Positions 9,293-20,696 of a DNA stretch of 64,000 nucleotides are shown here, in pieces. Source of the stretch: Flammeovirgaceae bacterium (lineage in GTDB: Bacteria > Bacteroidota > Bacteroidia > Cytophagales > Cyclobacteriaceae); assembly GCA_016709845.1 (NCBI GenBank), contig JADJMA010000010.1, forward strand, positions 100,732 through 164,731, read 5' to 3'. Numbering within the stretch: the stretch's first letter is position 1; every line of letters begins with the position of its first letter. The notes under the pieces were generated by a model. It did not search any database. It saw only the letters and a list, made by a program, of their open reading frames with translations, and was not told where the DNA came from. The position numbers and the translations under genes are program-made.

Positions 9293-9465
9293 CTCATTTT
9301 TGTAACCAAGTTAAGCATTTTATTTTTTGTTATACCTTAAGGCAGGAATAATGAAACACGATAATCCGTGTATTTATATATAGTTGCATATTAAAAACAA
9401 ATTAGCGAATTTATCTGTCACAAGTCGTATCAAAACCACAACTTAATCCTCAACAAGGCACCAAT

Positions 9466-11889
9466 ATGAAAATATCCTATTCTATATGCTTTATTCATTT
9501 GGCTTTAATTATGGCCTGCTCTAACCCAGACTACCAATCTACAGGAAGTCTGCATCAGAGGGTTTCAGAACTTCCCGCAATAGAAGGTAAATCCCAATAT
9601 TTGGCTTCTCCGTTTGTTACTGCAGGAGATCGTGTTTATCTAATTGGGTATCAGGATGGATCGTTTCCTGATTTAGGCTGGCATGTTACAGGCGGAATGG
9701 GTGGTATCTGGGGTCATCCGATTAAGTTAATGGATGGCTTCACCGCATCTATCGCAATAGGGAATACTATTTTTTGTTTGGATCAAGCAAAAAAATTTAT
9801 CAATTACCCACTCGCAAACTCTCGTCAGTTTGAATGGGAACAAGAGCGGCTAAGTATAAATCGATTTCAATTTATTCCTGATGGGGTAGAAGGAGTAGTG
9901 ATTGAGTATCAGATAACAAATAATAGTTCCTTGTTAAAAGAGATAAAATTTGCTTTTACCGGTATGGTTGATCTTCGGCCTACCTGGCTGGGTGAGCGTG
10001 CACAAATGATTGATGCTGCCGATGTAATTGAATACAACGAAAGTTCATCGAGCATCCTGGCAAAGGACAATGCCAATCCATGGTTTGTTGCATTTCGCTC
10101 TTCATTAACCGCAAGCGAATTTTCCAGCCAAACGGAAAATTGTGTAACAAAAAATCGTGTTGGCTTAGGCAAGGATGCAACGCTTATCTATGAAATTTAT
10201 CTTCAACCCGGTGAAAGTAAAATCATTGCGGAATATATAGCTGGTTCCTATTCTTCTAAAGAGTCTGTGCTACAAACCTTTGAATTATTAAAGAAGGAGA
10301 GCATGAATAAACTCGATCAAAAAATTGCACGCTATCAACAAATAGATGCGGCTTCGCGGTTAACCATTCCAGATAAGGAGATTGAACAAATGTATCGCTG
10401 GTTGAAGTACAATACCGATTGGCTGGTTCGCGATGTTCCGGAACAAGGTAGAAGTATTTCTGCGGGTTTGCCTGATTACCCGTGGTGGTTTGGTGCGGAT
10501 ATGACCTATACGATACCGGGCATTTTGGCTACGGGCGATCATGAGCTTGCCAAAAGCTCTATTCAGTTGCTTTATAAACTTTCGAAAGGTGAGAATGATA
10601 ATGGACGCATTGTTCATGAAGTCTCAACTAATGGCGTTGTCTTTAATCCAGGTAACGTGAACGAAACTGCACAGGCAATTACTATGCTGAAACATTATGT
10701 TGATTGGACGGGCGACAAAGAATTACTCACACAACTCTATCCCGAAGTTAAAAAGGGAATTACCTAGCTACTGAAAGAAAAGGACACTGATAAAAATGGA
10801 TACCCGAATGGAAATGGGATGATGGAAATTCCAGGATTAGACACCGAGATGATTGATGTTGTTGCCTATACGCAGCAGGCATTGGCCAGCGCAACAGAAT
10901 TGGCCCGGATAATGGACGATACAAACGCTGCCGCTGAGTATGAAAGGAAGGCGGCTGAACTTAAATCTAAAATTAATGCTGAGTGGTGGAGTGAAAAAGA
11001 TAAATCGTTTGGAGACTTCAGAGGAAGTAGGGAAGAGGCTATGCCTATTTTAGAAGCCGCACTTATCCGAGCGGATACGTTACACAAGCCCTGGGCGGTT
11101 AAGGAACTCCTGACAACAAAATCATATCTTAAAAATCATGTTTCAGGTAAGCATGAGCCGTATGTTATTTATCACAACTGGGTTGTCAATACGCCTATGG
11201 AAACGGGTGTAGCGGATTTTAATAAAGGAAAGGCAGCGCTTGTAACGGCAACTAAATATGAAAATCCCTTTGGCGTTTATGTAACAGGTATTGATCGAAC
11301 TGAGGAACCGGATAGTACCGTACTTAAATCAAGAAAGAAAACATTTTCTTATCTCGGTGCGGTGATGACGTTACCTACCGGTGTGCAAGCAGTGGCGTCA
11401 GCAAGATATGGATCATCCGATCAATCGCTCGGATACATAAAAAAACTTCATCAATCCTTCAGCTACGCCTTGCCCGGCTCTATGTACGAAGTGTCTCCCG
11501 ATTTTGGTATGATCACGCAAGCCTGGAATATTTACGGAGTGGCCGTTCCCATAATTAATTATTTTTTTGGAATTCAACCGCGGGCCTATGAGCAAACCAT
11601 TTCAATTTCACCCCGACTACCCACTAGTTGGGATAACGTTTCGATTGAAAACGTACGGGTGGGTAACAATGCTTTAAGTCTGGCGATTCGTAAAACTTCA
11701 GAATATAAGGAGTACACAATTCATCAAACCTTACCTGAATGGAATTTATTAGTGGATAGTAAGGGTGCTTCCAAAGTGATTGTTAATGGCAGTGAGGTTG
11801 ATCTTAAGTCACTTAAGCAAAACGTCCTCAAGTTGAACGGTACGGAAAACCGGATATTGATTTATGAAAATGTCAATCAAATAAAGTGA
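9466..11889 (+). pseudogene. Lipoprotein glycosidase ((alpha/alpha)6-barrel, glycogen-debranching-like), interrupted by an in-frame TAG
   Basis: Two ORFs in the same frame make one protein of about 807 codons. It begins with a lipoprotein signal (HLALIMACSNPD) and an N-terminal beta-sandwich (LGWHVTGGMGGIWGHP). A six-hairpin catalytic barrel follows (SAGLPDYPWWFGADMTYT, then VNETAQAITMLKHYVDW, TGVADFNKG, GMITQAWNIYGVAVPIINYF). It resembles amylo-alpha-1,6-glucosidase/debranching-type proteins. Between ITMLKHY and MMEIPGLDTEM the frame is kept but a TAG lies at 10765-10767 within KGIT-stop-LLKEKDTD. A tryptophan (TGG) would fit there, so a single G-to-A change is likely. This differs from the indels elsewhere and could be a real nonsense mutation. 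Exact substrate is not determinable. Confidence 0.8.
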
Positions 11890-12569
11890 GATTACCAAAT
11901 TGATCGGTAGACGGGGTTGGTACGATAAGCAAAGGACTTTCTGAAGTTGGTGAATTAATACCGTGCGATACGGTAAATCCTTCCAACTCATTCGCTGGAG
12001 ATGGTTTTAACAGGTCGAGCAGTATTTCTACTTTTGTCTCTTTATTAAGCCAGAGCTCTTCTTCTTTGCGAGAAAAAATTACGGGCATCCTTTCGGTAAC
12101 GGGCGAGACCGCATCATTGGCTAAAACAGTAATGATGGTAAACGTATGGTAAGATTGTCCCTCCGAATCATCATATTCTTCCCAGAGTCCAGCAAAAGAG
12201 ACTATCTTTTTTGATTTTAAAACGAAGCGCCAGGGGATCGATGTCTTTTTCCCTACTTTTTTCCAGGCATAAAAACCATCAGCCGGTATGATGCAACGTG
12301 ATCGCATCAATTTTTTTTTGAATACCGGTTTATCCTGAATTAACTCAGCATGTGTGTTTATTATCCGTTCGGCCAGCGTTTTATTTTTGCCCATTGGGGT
12401 GCAGAACCCCAATAGAAAAAGAGAATCCTTCAGGACTTTCGTGTGTTATTACCGGTAATAGTTGGGTGGGGGCAGCATTGTAGCGCGGGTTGTATCCCAG
12501 AGGCTCCGCTATTTGAAATCGCTCAGTCAATTGTGTTGCGGGCGCATGGATCGAATATCGTTCGATCAT
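11873..12569 (-). CDS. SRAP/YedK-HMCES-family protein with catalytic residues replaced
   Basis: The SOS-response-associated peptidase fold is clear: RYSIHAPATQLTERF, YNPRYNAAPTQLLPV, RCIIPADGFYAW, RMPVIFSRKEEELWL, then SHGINSP near the end. Active members start MCGRY, where Cys2 crosslinks abasic DNA, and carry GFYEW and H-x-R-M-P-type catalytic Glu and His. Here the start is MIERY (Ile at position 2), the motif is GFYAW (Ala), and the residue before RMP is Glu. Only the Asn of the N-A-R-A-E-like motif (INTHAE) remains. One frame break near 12405 (G/C runs) splits the ORF; I join the pieces. Overlaps the YheT-like gene by 4 bp and converges with the glycosidase. Probably a pseudoenzyme or a divergent subclass. 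Confidence 0.82.
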
Positions 12570-13468
12570 AAAGATTGAATAGACTGTAAGGCTCTAAGTT
12601 CGGACCAATATAAACCATTTTTATTGAATTGAGCGAAGCCCACATGCCCACCCCGTTCAGGATATTCAAACGAAATGTATGTTGAATTCGACATGCTATT
12701 GGGATAGCAATCTTTGCTGAGAAATGGATCGTTTAGGGCATTAACCACCAGCGTTGGCCGTTGAATATTGGATAGAAAGTGGATGGCGCTACACTGCTCA
12801 TAATAATCGAATGCATCGTGGTATCCATGTAAGGGTGCCGTATAGATATTGTCGAATTCTATTAATGTCTTTATTTTTTTTAGTGGCTTGCGATCGATTT
12901 CAGGCATAATTTCAGACTTATCAAGAACCTTCTTTTTTAGGCTCTGTAAAAATCGTTGTGAGTAAATCCAGTTTGAGGACTCAGAAATCTTTTCGCAGCT
13001 GCTTCGTAAGTGCAGGGGTACAGAAAAGACAACGCTTTTTTTTACTTTGCTATTCAGCCTATCAGCTTGTTCTCCCAGATATTTTAGGGTTAGGTTGCCA
13101 CCCAGGCTAAATCCAACTAAATTAATTTCATCGTAGCCGCGTAGTATCGCGTGTTGTACAATATAGTCGAGATCATCGGTAGCACCACTATGATAAAATC
13201 TAAGTTGACGATTCATTTCACCACTACAACCCCGGTAGTTCCAGGCAAGCGAATCATAACCGTGAGCATAGAAAATCTTTGCCATGCCCCGCATGTACGA
13301 TCGATCGCTGTTACCCTCAAGGCCATGCGATATAATAACTAGTTTTTTAGAGCCCTGGGTAAGCCAATCTAAATCCAGAAAATCACTATCCGGGGTAGTG
13401 ATTCGTTCACGCTCATAATTGATTCCCTGTACTTTTCGAAATAAAGAGGGGTAAATGGTTTCCAACAT
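12566..13468 (-). CDS. Alpha/beta hydrolase, YheT-like (AB-hydrolase/UPF0017 family)
   Basis: Intact 300 residues. The oxyanion strand HGLEGNSDRSYMRGMA, NYRGCSGEMNR, nucleophile elbow GFSLGG (Ser121), acid NALNDPF and catalytic His in GGHVGF are all visible and typical for the YheT group. Substrate unknown; members are putative carboxylesterases. It overlaps the next gene (SRAP-like) by 4 bp, so the two are translationally coupled. Confidence 0.88.
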   Translation of the reverse strand: MLETIYPSLFRKVQGINYERERITTPDSDFLDLDWLTQGSKKLVIISHGLEGNSDRSYMRGMAKIFYAHGYDSLAWNYRGCSGEMNRQLRFYHSGATDDLDYIVQHAILRGYDEINLVGFSLGGNLTLKYLGEQADRLNSKVKKSVVFSVPLHLRSSCEKISESSNWIYSQRFLQSLKKKVLDKSEIMPEIDRKPLKKIKTLIEFDNIYTAPLHGYHDAFDYYEQCSAIHFLSNIQRPTLVVNALNDPFLSKDCYPNSMSNSTYISFEYPERGGHVGFAQFNKNGLYWSELRALQSIQSL

Positions 13469-13510
13469 GATTAGTGAAAAGTATGGTGGGTGGACTATAG
13501 CTATACATGA

Positions 13511-14035
13511 TTACCAACCCATCCGTTTTTTCAATTCAGTAATGTGAGCCAGGTGATGATCACCATGCCACGCATACATACCGATCAGATTATGAAGGGC
13601 TACATGCTTCCGGGTATCAGGATGAATGTATTGCTTTTGTAATTGATCGGCTGTGAGCGTGCGTAGAAGAACAACCCACTTCGCGTGAAGTGATTTTAAT
13701 AATGAAATGGAGAGATCCGGAGCAGCAGATGTTTCTCCGGTTTGTGCCCAAGCCTTTTCGTCATACGCTTTTATTACGGGTGTAGGTTCGGTAAGCATCC
13801 ACTTTACGCGGATGTAAGCATTCATATGACTATCGGCAACATGATGGATTACCTGACGTACTGTCCAACCGCCATCCCGATAGGGCGTATCCAATTGGGT
13901 ATCCGATAGGTTTTTACTTGCCAATTCCATGCGATTGGGGAGTGACTCGATTCGTTTAATACAACTATCAAGTTCTTCTGCTGTATGAGATTCCAGAGCA
14001 GTAAACTTTCCTATTGGATAACGTACATCTTCCAT
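13511..14035 (-). CDS. YfiT/DinB-superfamily protein (bacillithiol-transferase-like)
   Basis: 174 residues with the DinB-like four-helix fold and metal-binding histidines: GGWTVRQVIHHVADSHMN in the first half and YAWHGDHHLAHI near the C-terminus. Close relatives are the YfiT group, annotated as putative metal-dependent or bacillithiol S-transferases. Intact frame. Whether this organism makes bacillithiol cannot be told from this window. Confidence 0.85.
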   Translation of the reverse strand: MEDVRYPIGKFTALESHTAEELDSCIKRIESLPNRMELASKNLSDTQLDTPYRDGGWTVRQVIHHVADSHMNAYIRVKWMLTEPTPVIKAYDEKAWAQTGETSAAPDLSISLLKSLHAKWVVLLRTLTADQLQKQYIHPDTRKHVALHNLIGMYAWHGDHHLAHITELKKRMGW

Positions 14036-14094
14036 AGCTATAAATGTAAGCGGATGACAAGTTTATAAAATTAAAAAAAGCTGACAGACAAGAC

Positions 14095-14919
14095 TTACTT
14101 ATCGAGTTCTTTCACAGCCTCCTGCAACTGATCATCATCGTAGCCTTTATTTAACTTGACAGGATTGGTTTTCTTTTTCCGCCTTTTCTTAACCCGAATA
14201 TTCGTAAACTCAATAAGAAGTGAAAAGGCAACAGCAAAGTAAATGTATCCTTTCGGGATTTCCTGATGCAGACCTTCCAATAAGAGTGTAAAACCAATCA
14301 GAATCAAAAAGCCGAGCGCTAGCACTTCCATAGAAGGATGTTCCTTTATAAAGTTACTAATGCCTCCGGAGAAGAACATCATGACAAAGATGGATACAAT
14401 TACAGCAATGATCATAATAGCAACCTGCTCTGGGGGTACGATACCCACTGCGGTTAAAATCGAATCGAAAGAGAAAATAATATCAAGTAGAATAATTTGA
14501 ACAATGGTTCCAGCGAAGGTAACCACTGCCACTTTAGGGCCATCTCCATTTTCATCGCCATCATCACCTTCCATTTCATGATTTATTTCAAGCGTACTTT
14601 TAGCTATCAGAAATAAACCACCAAAGCCAAGAATTAAATCTTTTCCACTAAAAGCCATGTCGTGCTTAATTAAGAAATTCGCGGGCACAGTAAATAGGGG
14701 TTCGATAAATCCTATAATCCAGGTAATGCCCAGAAGCAGGGCAATCCGAACAAACATGGCTAGAAACAAACCTACGTTACGCGCACGCGGACGTTGATCT
14801 TCCGGTAACTTGTTCGATACGATGGAAATGAAAATGATGTTGTCAATACCTAAAACTATTTCCAGAAAGCAAAGCGTAAGAAGGGCTAGCCAGGTGTCGG
14901 CTTTCAGAAACATTTCCAT
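14095..14919 (-). CDS. TerC-family integral membrane protein
   Basis: 274 residues, about seven to eight transmembrane segments, with the two TerC acidic motifs: CFLEIVLGIDNIIFISIV near the N-terminus and LLDIIFSFDSILTAVG in the middle. A cytoplasmic acidic loop (EMEGDDGDENGDG) and a basic C-terminal tail (RVKKRRKKK) flank the core. TerC proteins are linked to metal ion (Mn2+) export and tellurite resistance. Intact. Confidence 0.88.
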   Translation of the reverse strand: MEMFLKADTWLALLTLCFLEIVLGIDNIIFISIVSNKLPEDQRPRARNVGLFLAMFVRIALLLGITWIIGFIEPLFTVPANFLIKHDMAFSGKDLILGFGGLFLIAKSTLEINHEMEGDDGDENGDGPKVAVVTFAGTIVQIILLDIIFSFDSILTAVGIVPPEQVAIMIIAVIVSIFVMMFFSGGISNFIKEHPSMEVLALGFLILIGFTLLLEGLHQEIPKGYIYFAVAFSLLIEFTNIRVKKRRKKKTNPVKLNKGYDDDQLQEAVKELDK

Positions 14920-15001
14920 GCCTGTTACTAAAGTTCGTTAATGAATTTAATCGTTCAAATTAGAGAAAGGAACTTACATTTGAAACTTCCTTTAAAAAAA
15001 G

Positions 15002-15036
15002 AAAAAGGGACTTTTTGTGCTAAAAAGCCCCTTTTT
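15002..15036 (-). terminator. Rho-independent terminator of the 15-31 kb operon
   Basis: 15-bp stem with one mismatch: AAAAAGGGACTTTTT pairs with AAAAAGCCCCTTTTT around the loop GTGCT. On the minus strand it is followed by T-rich sequence (14993-15000 is a T run on that strand). It lies 19 bp beyond the stop of the T9SS protein, which fits operon termination. Confidence 0.85.
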
Positions 15037-15054
15037 ACAAAAAGACCTTACTCT

Positions 15055-18000
15055 TTAGTTCTTATGTACAATCATCATCTTCTTTCTAACCACACCCGCT
15101 TTACCTGATCCTATTTGCACAATATAAATTCCCTCCGAAAGATTTTTGGTGTCAATTGCTTTATGTTGTTCTCCCTTTTCAAAGAACAATTCGAGTACGG
15201 GGCGGCCTAGTTGATCGATGAGGTTTACAGATAATTGACTTTCTGGTTTATTAGGTAACTCAATCACAAAACCTTCATTGGCAGGGTTGGGATATAGTTG
15301 AATACCCTCCATAAAATCAACAATACTTGTTGTTACACTTGGGTTGGGCAAATTAGCTGGATTCAAATCAAGACCGGCCTGATAAACTTCTTTTGTTGCT
15401 TCATCTTGAACAAAAGCAATTATTGCCAAATCGGTTACATCAATTTGATTATTCTCAATACGCATGCTATCGGTTACAATAATGGTTGTATTCTGTGGCA
15501 TAGGGGATGCTAATAATCTTCCGGCTGCCGAGGAGATCAACTTACGTAAAACAAATTCATTATCGCCTGTCGTTTTTTCTACTACAGCGATTTGAAGTAG
15601 CGGTTTCTTACCTGCCGGAATGTTGACTAACGAAGTAACCGAGATAGAAACTTTTAAATAGTTTGGATCAGTTGTAGGTAATGTACTTACCGCAAGTGTA
15701 TACGGAGAATTTTTTAAGGCTTGCTTGTTAAAGCGACCTTGAATCCACGCGGGCTGATCAAAACGCCCATCGCTAAAGCCATCTACATAACCGCGAGGAA
15801 CATATTGATCGGTGAACGGAATTCCATAATACCCGGCACGGGCTGAGGGATCAATAGTATTGATCTGATAGTTTGGATCGGCACCGGGGAAACCGATATG
15901 ATATTGAATCTTGGCGGATTCGGTACCGGGAATAAGTTTAAAGGCTGCGTTATTACTGGTATACCCCGGATCACTTTCATTGGTAAAATTCTCAACGAGT
16001 GAAATTCGATTGCGACTTGAAATACTAACATTGTTGAATGCGATACCTTCCAACTCACGGTCGCCATTAGTTTGAAAGGCCATTCGAAATCTAACCTTGG
16101 CCCGTTCGCCCAAGCTCAGGTCTCCGATGTTATCCAATGCCCTACGTGCTTGCACAAGTGTGTCGCGATTTGTATTGTCCTCCAGATCTCGTGAATCGCC
16201 CGACCATCCCACCGGACTGTTACCAATGTTGCCAGCAAAAAATCCGGACGTATTAAACCAGTTAATCCCCGAGCCAACGTTTCCGGTTGGTTTCCAGGTT
16301 AATCCATTGTCATCCGAAAATTCTAGCACAGCCCCGTCAAAATTTTGCTGAGTATTAAGCACCATATCCATGGAAATAACAGGCCGTTCAATCGCAGCAA
16401 TGTTTAAGCACGGACTATTTAAAAAAGATTTCTCGTTGGCCGAATAATTTCCGGCAGGGTTTGTAGCCCATCCAGGAGTCGTTAATTTACTTTTTAGCGT
16501 AGAGGTTGCTTGCGCGAATTGCCAGCTTGAGTTTCCATTCACATCTTCCACCGTCCAATATCCTTTACCCCCATCTACACTTGCCATAGAATAAGGGGCT
16601 GCGCTTGTATGGGTCAGATATTCTAAAATGGTTACATTTTTTGTAAAAGGATTATTACAACCGGCTGCGGTAAAAGAAGTTACTGTTACCGGATAGGCAC
16701 CGGGCCCCGGAAATTCATGAACCGGATCTTTAATTGTTCCGCCTTCCGGAGCTGGGTCAGTCCCAGTACCTTTTGCAATCGTTACTCCGTCTCCGAAATC
16801 CCACGAGAATTCTACGGCAATATCTGCAGTATTATTGAATACGGAATTATCTCCATCGCAGATCAGGTTAGCGGTAAAGTTTGGTTTGGGGTTTTGCCCT
16901 ACAGGGGTAGTTTTACTAAAATCATTTTTACAGCCGACACTGTTAACTACTGTTAGCGTAATTGTTTTAAGAGTATTTGCAGAGTTGGGGCCATAATTAT
17001 GGGTTTGAATATTTGTCGTAGTTATGGAATCAACTTGCGTGTTATCATAAGACCAAATATAAAGATCGTAAGGCACGGCAACATCCAAAGGCCCGGTTAA
17101 TGTAAAATCCCGGTCTTCACAAATATTAGTATTCGTAAAAATTGCAATTGGGGCAGGTTTTATTTCTATATCAACAGGCGTAGTATTGCCTCTACATCCT
17201 TTAAATTGTTGTTGAACTAAAAATGTTTTGTTAATAGGAACAAGCCCGGTTACACCCGTTGCCACAAAGGTCCAATTAATTGAATCGATAGGAATGGTGG
17301 GAGCCAGCGCCTCATACCATATAGGTTTATCAGCCGAGCCACTAGGCTCCCCTTTAATAAAAAATTTGCCTTCCGCGGTTACCTGACAGTATGCTGTATC
17401 TAAAGCAAATGGCATGTTAGGCTTTTTGACCCAATTGAATTTTCGATTTACCGTACTTCCGCAACCATTGTAATCATTATAAGCCATTGTAACGGTTAAG
17501 GGTCTTTGATCAGGACCAACTAATGAGGGGTGAGCGGGATTAAAGTCCCTGTTATTTGTACCTGACAAAGAGCCAGAAAAAGCCACGGGAGCTATAGTAA
17601 AATTAGTTGTAGTATAACCAGGTTCTGAGGAGGAAAGTGTTATTACCGCTCCATCAGCGCAGATATTTTGGTTTTCGTTAATACCAACAATGTTTGGTGC
17701 TGGGTCATTATCAACAACTCTAAAAAATGCCCAGCTTTGCAAGACTTCGTTGCCCAAAGCATCTTTTCCATAAACATCAAGATAATAATATCGAAAACCC
17801 CAACCATTTCTTACATGATCGAGATTAAGGGTATAGTTGAGTGGTAAAAAGATAGGTAGTCCGGTTTGTATATCGAGCACTGGCGCAGCTGCTCGTGAAT
17901 TCAATGTTAAAGGATAGGATGCTCCAGGCGGCATGTTGTTGGCAGCAGGGGTTCCAACGAATGGTGAGGCGAGCGGGTCATCATAGTAAGAAACTCCATT

Positions 18001-20692
18001 ATAATAGGCGTAGAAGCGAAGTCTTGTAAATTGATAACCAGCCCCAATAGCGTTTGCGATATTAACATTGATGCCTGATTGAGAGGACTCGCTTTTACAG
18101 TACAATTGCTGAACCCCATTAACAGACAGTGCTTGTACTACAAAAGTTCTTGAATCAGTTCCTTGACAACCATTAACATTTGTATATGTATAGACAATCG
18201 GCCAATTTCCAAGGCCGGCATTAGCAGGATTAAAATAATACTTCCCATCACTTTTCTTTATAATTCCCTGTCCGGTAAATTCGCCCCCTGCTGGTGATCC
18301 ACTTACAAGATAATCTCTATCCTCAACAACATAATTCTCTTACGGATGTTTCGGCTGGGATCAAAGGTGGGACACCTGGGTTAGGGATAAAACTTGCAGA
18401 AGGAACGGGGTTTACAACAACATCTACAAAATCGGTTACAGTATTGCCCGCATTATCCTCAACCTCCAGATTATAACTAATAATATTTGAAGGTGGCGTT
18501 ACTGTTGGGCTCGAGCTGCTACTAGAATACCCGGCAGGAGTTGAGGTCCAACGAAACTGATAGAAACCTGTACCACCAGTCACTGCCCCGATGAGTGTGG
18601 TGGACGATCCCTGGCAAACAGACACATCTGTAGCGCTTACGTTCACCGACAAGGAAGCCACTGTAAGTGTAAAAGGTGTATTGGAAAGTGTTTTGTAACA
18701 CAATTTGCTCTGGAAACATCAATTTTATAAACATAATCGCCAATTTTATTAAGGGCGGGAGTTGTTGTCAGTGTTCGGGCGCCAGCGTTCCCAGTGGTTG
18801 TTTGGGTGGTTGCTGTATACCCAACGGGGCCAGAATTTAAAATAAGCGCATAGCTGTAGCTTGGGCTTTGTGTATTGCCAATTTGAATATCCACGCTTGT
18901 GTTTTGTGCAGGGCTTAGGGTGGCAGGCGTAACGGGGAACGTAACATCAATAGCTGGACGAACGTCAAATGAACTTCCAGCACTTAGTAAATCGCTGTCA
19001 TTATTTCTAACCGTAATAGGGAAGGTTCCAGCTGCTATGGAAGGCATCGTAAAAATAATCTGTGTTGCATTGAATGACGTGATATTTAGCGCTGGTACAG
19101 CTACGGCATTAATATAAACGGTTGGGGGAGTACCTCCCGTTACCGGATTTCCGGTTCCCGTAAAGCGAGAACCAATGATTGTAACCGGATCACCAATACA
19201 CCGTTCGGCTGCCGGAACGAAACTACCAATGGACGGACGATCTTCTGTTCTAAATGTAATGTTGTCTGCAACCGTAGCATTATTTACCGCATCCTCTACC
19301 GGATTCATTTCAACATAATAAAGCTGATCGCGTTTTAGCGTAGCATTCGGATTTAAGGTAATGATTGTATTGGCTCCATTGATTGTTGCTGTAAATACCA
19401 CGGCAGTTCCGCCACTATTGTTTTCTCTTAATTCTACCAGGCCAGTACCAGCCGTGGCTCCTTCAATGTCAGTTGGTGTGATGGCGGTATCGTCCAATTT
19501 GCGAATAGGTTCATTGAACGTAATAATAATATTTCCTACAGCAGAAAAATTAATCGAAGCATCGGTAGGTGCAAAGGTGAACGAGGGGGGAAGTGTATCA
19601 TCTGTCGTGAACGTACTATTAGCTGTAACGCTAGGGTTATTGCTAGCATCTTCCACCGGATTCATTTTTACATAATAAAGCGTATTCCCGGCCAGGGGTT
19701 GAACAGGAGTTAGCGTGATGATTTTATTCGTACCATCAATGGTGGCAGTAAAGAGCACGGGTGTGCCACCGCTATTGGTTTCTCTTAGTTCTACCAGGCC
19801 ACCTTCAATATCTGCCGGAGTAATAGGCGAATTATTCAATTTGCGAACTGGCTCATCAAAAGTTATTATAATGTCACTTGTTTCAAGAACATCAATAGTT
19901 CCGTCTAGCGGGTTAAAAGATAGCGTGGGTGGCGTTGTATCCGGAGTAGAAAATGTTATGGTAATGGTACTACTTTCATTTCCTAAGGCATCTTCTACCG
20001 GATGTAATGCGAGGTATAGGTTTTATTGTTGCTTAGAGCTGCATTGGGATCTATAACTATTTGTGTTGTACCGTTGAAAGTGGAAGTAAAAAGTACGGGA
20101 GTTACGCCATCCATTAACTCAACTACCCCGCCCTCAATCGCAGCATCATCAAGGGGAGAGCCATCGGTCTGGAAAATATTTTCAGAAAAAGAAATTACTA
20201 AATTGGCATTAACAGCAACATTGGTTGCACCATCCGATGGAAGAAAAAGAGGTTGTGGGGGTAGGTAATCGATAACCGTGAAAGTAAATGAGGTAGGATT
20301 GGGATTAATGTCATTATTATCTGAAACAGCTTCAACATCGTCAATAGCTACGTAGATAACAGCATTTGATGGTAAATTGAGATTGGGATCAATTGTTACA
20401 ATGGTTTTTGTACCATCAATGGTTGCATCAAAAAAATGTCAGCACCTCCTGAGTTGGAAAGCTTAAGTGTAATTCGATTGTCTATATTGGTACTATTGAG
20501 TGCTCCGCCAGTTGTTCTTTGAATAGCTTCACTAAATGTAAGGACGATATTAGCACTCTGATTTACATTAGTCGTTGAAGCTAACGGAACGGAGGTAAAC
20601 GTGGGCTGGGCCCATATTACCAAGGTTGTGGCTAAAAGAAGGCAGAATGAGAGAATTGACTTTTTATAAAGAGTTGGTAAAAGACCTTTCAT
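15055..20692 (-). CDS. Giant T9SS-exported surface protein with Ig-like, TIG and PKD domains
   Basis: About 1,870 residues once pieces are joined. A signal peptide (LSFCLLLATTLVIWAQ) starts it. Several SbsA-type Ig-like domains follow, each with the words LTFSEAIQ or ITFNEPIRKLDD and FTATIDGTN. Then comes an IPT/TIG domain (RFTGTGNPVTGGTPP), Ig/HYR-like repeats, a PKD domain (FSWDFGDG), a jelly-roll-like region (WTVEDVNGNSSWQF) and a C-terminal T9SS type A sorting domain (LYPNPANEGF, then GIYIVQIGSG and KKMMIVHKN). It should be secreted across the outer membrane by the type IX system and anchored or released. Frame breaks occur near 18325, 18690, 19990 and 20430. It is last in a six-gene operon, 4 bp after the lipoprotein gene. 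Likely adhesin or surface sensor; ligand unknown. Confidence 0.85.
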
Positions 20693-20696
20693 AGAA

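Noticed and set aside
9466..11889. Pyrrolysine-type readthrough of the TAG
   Set aside because: No pyl genes or methylamine methyltransferase context; a TGG-to-TAG change is simpler.
14999..15040. Possible small RNA with a long hairpin
   Set aside because: The hairpin directly follows the stop of the operon's last gene and has T-rich sequence on that side; a terminator explains it.
19361..20056. Plus-strand ORFs of about 100 residues opposite the T9SS protein
   Set aside because: Antisense shadows of the repeated Ig-like domains; the repeats on the minus strand explain their similarity.
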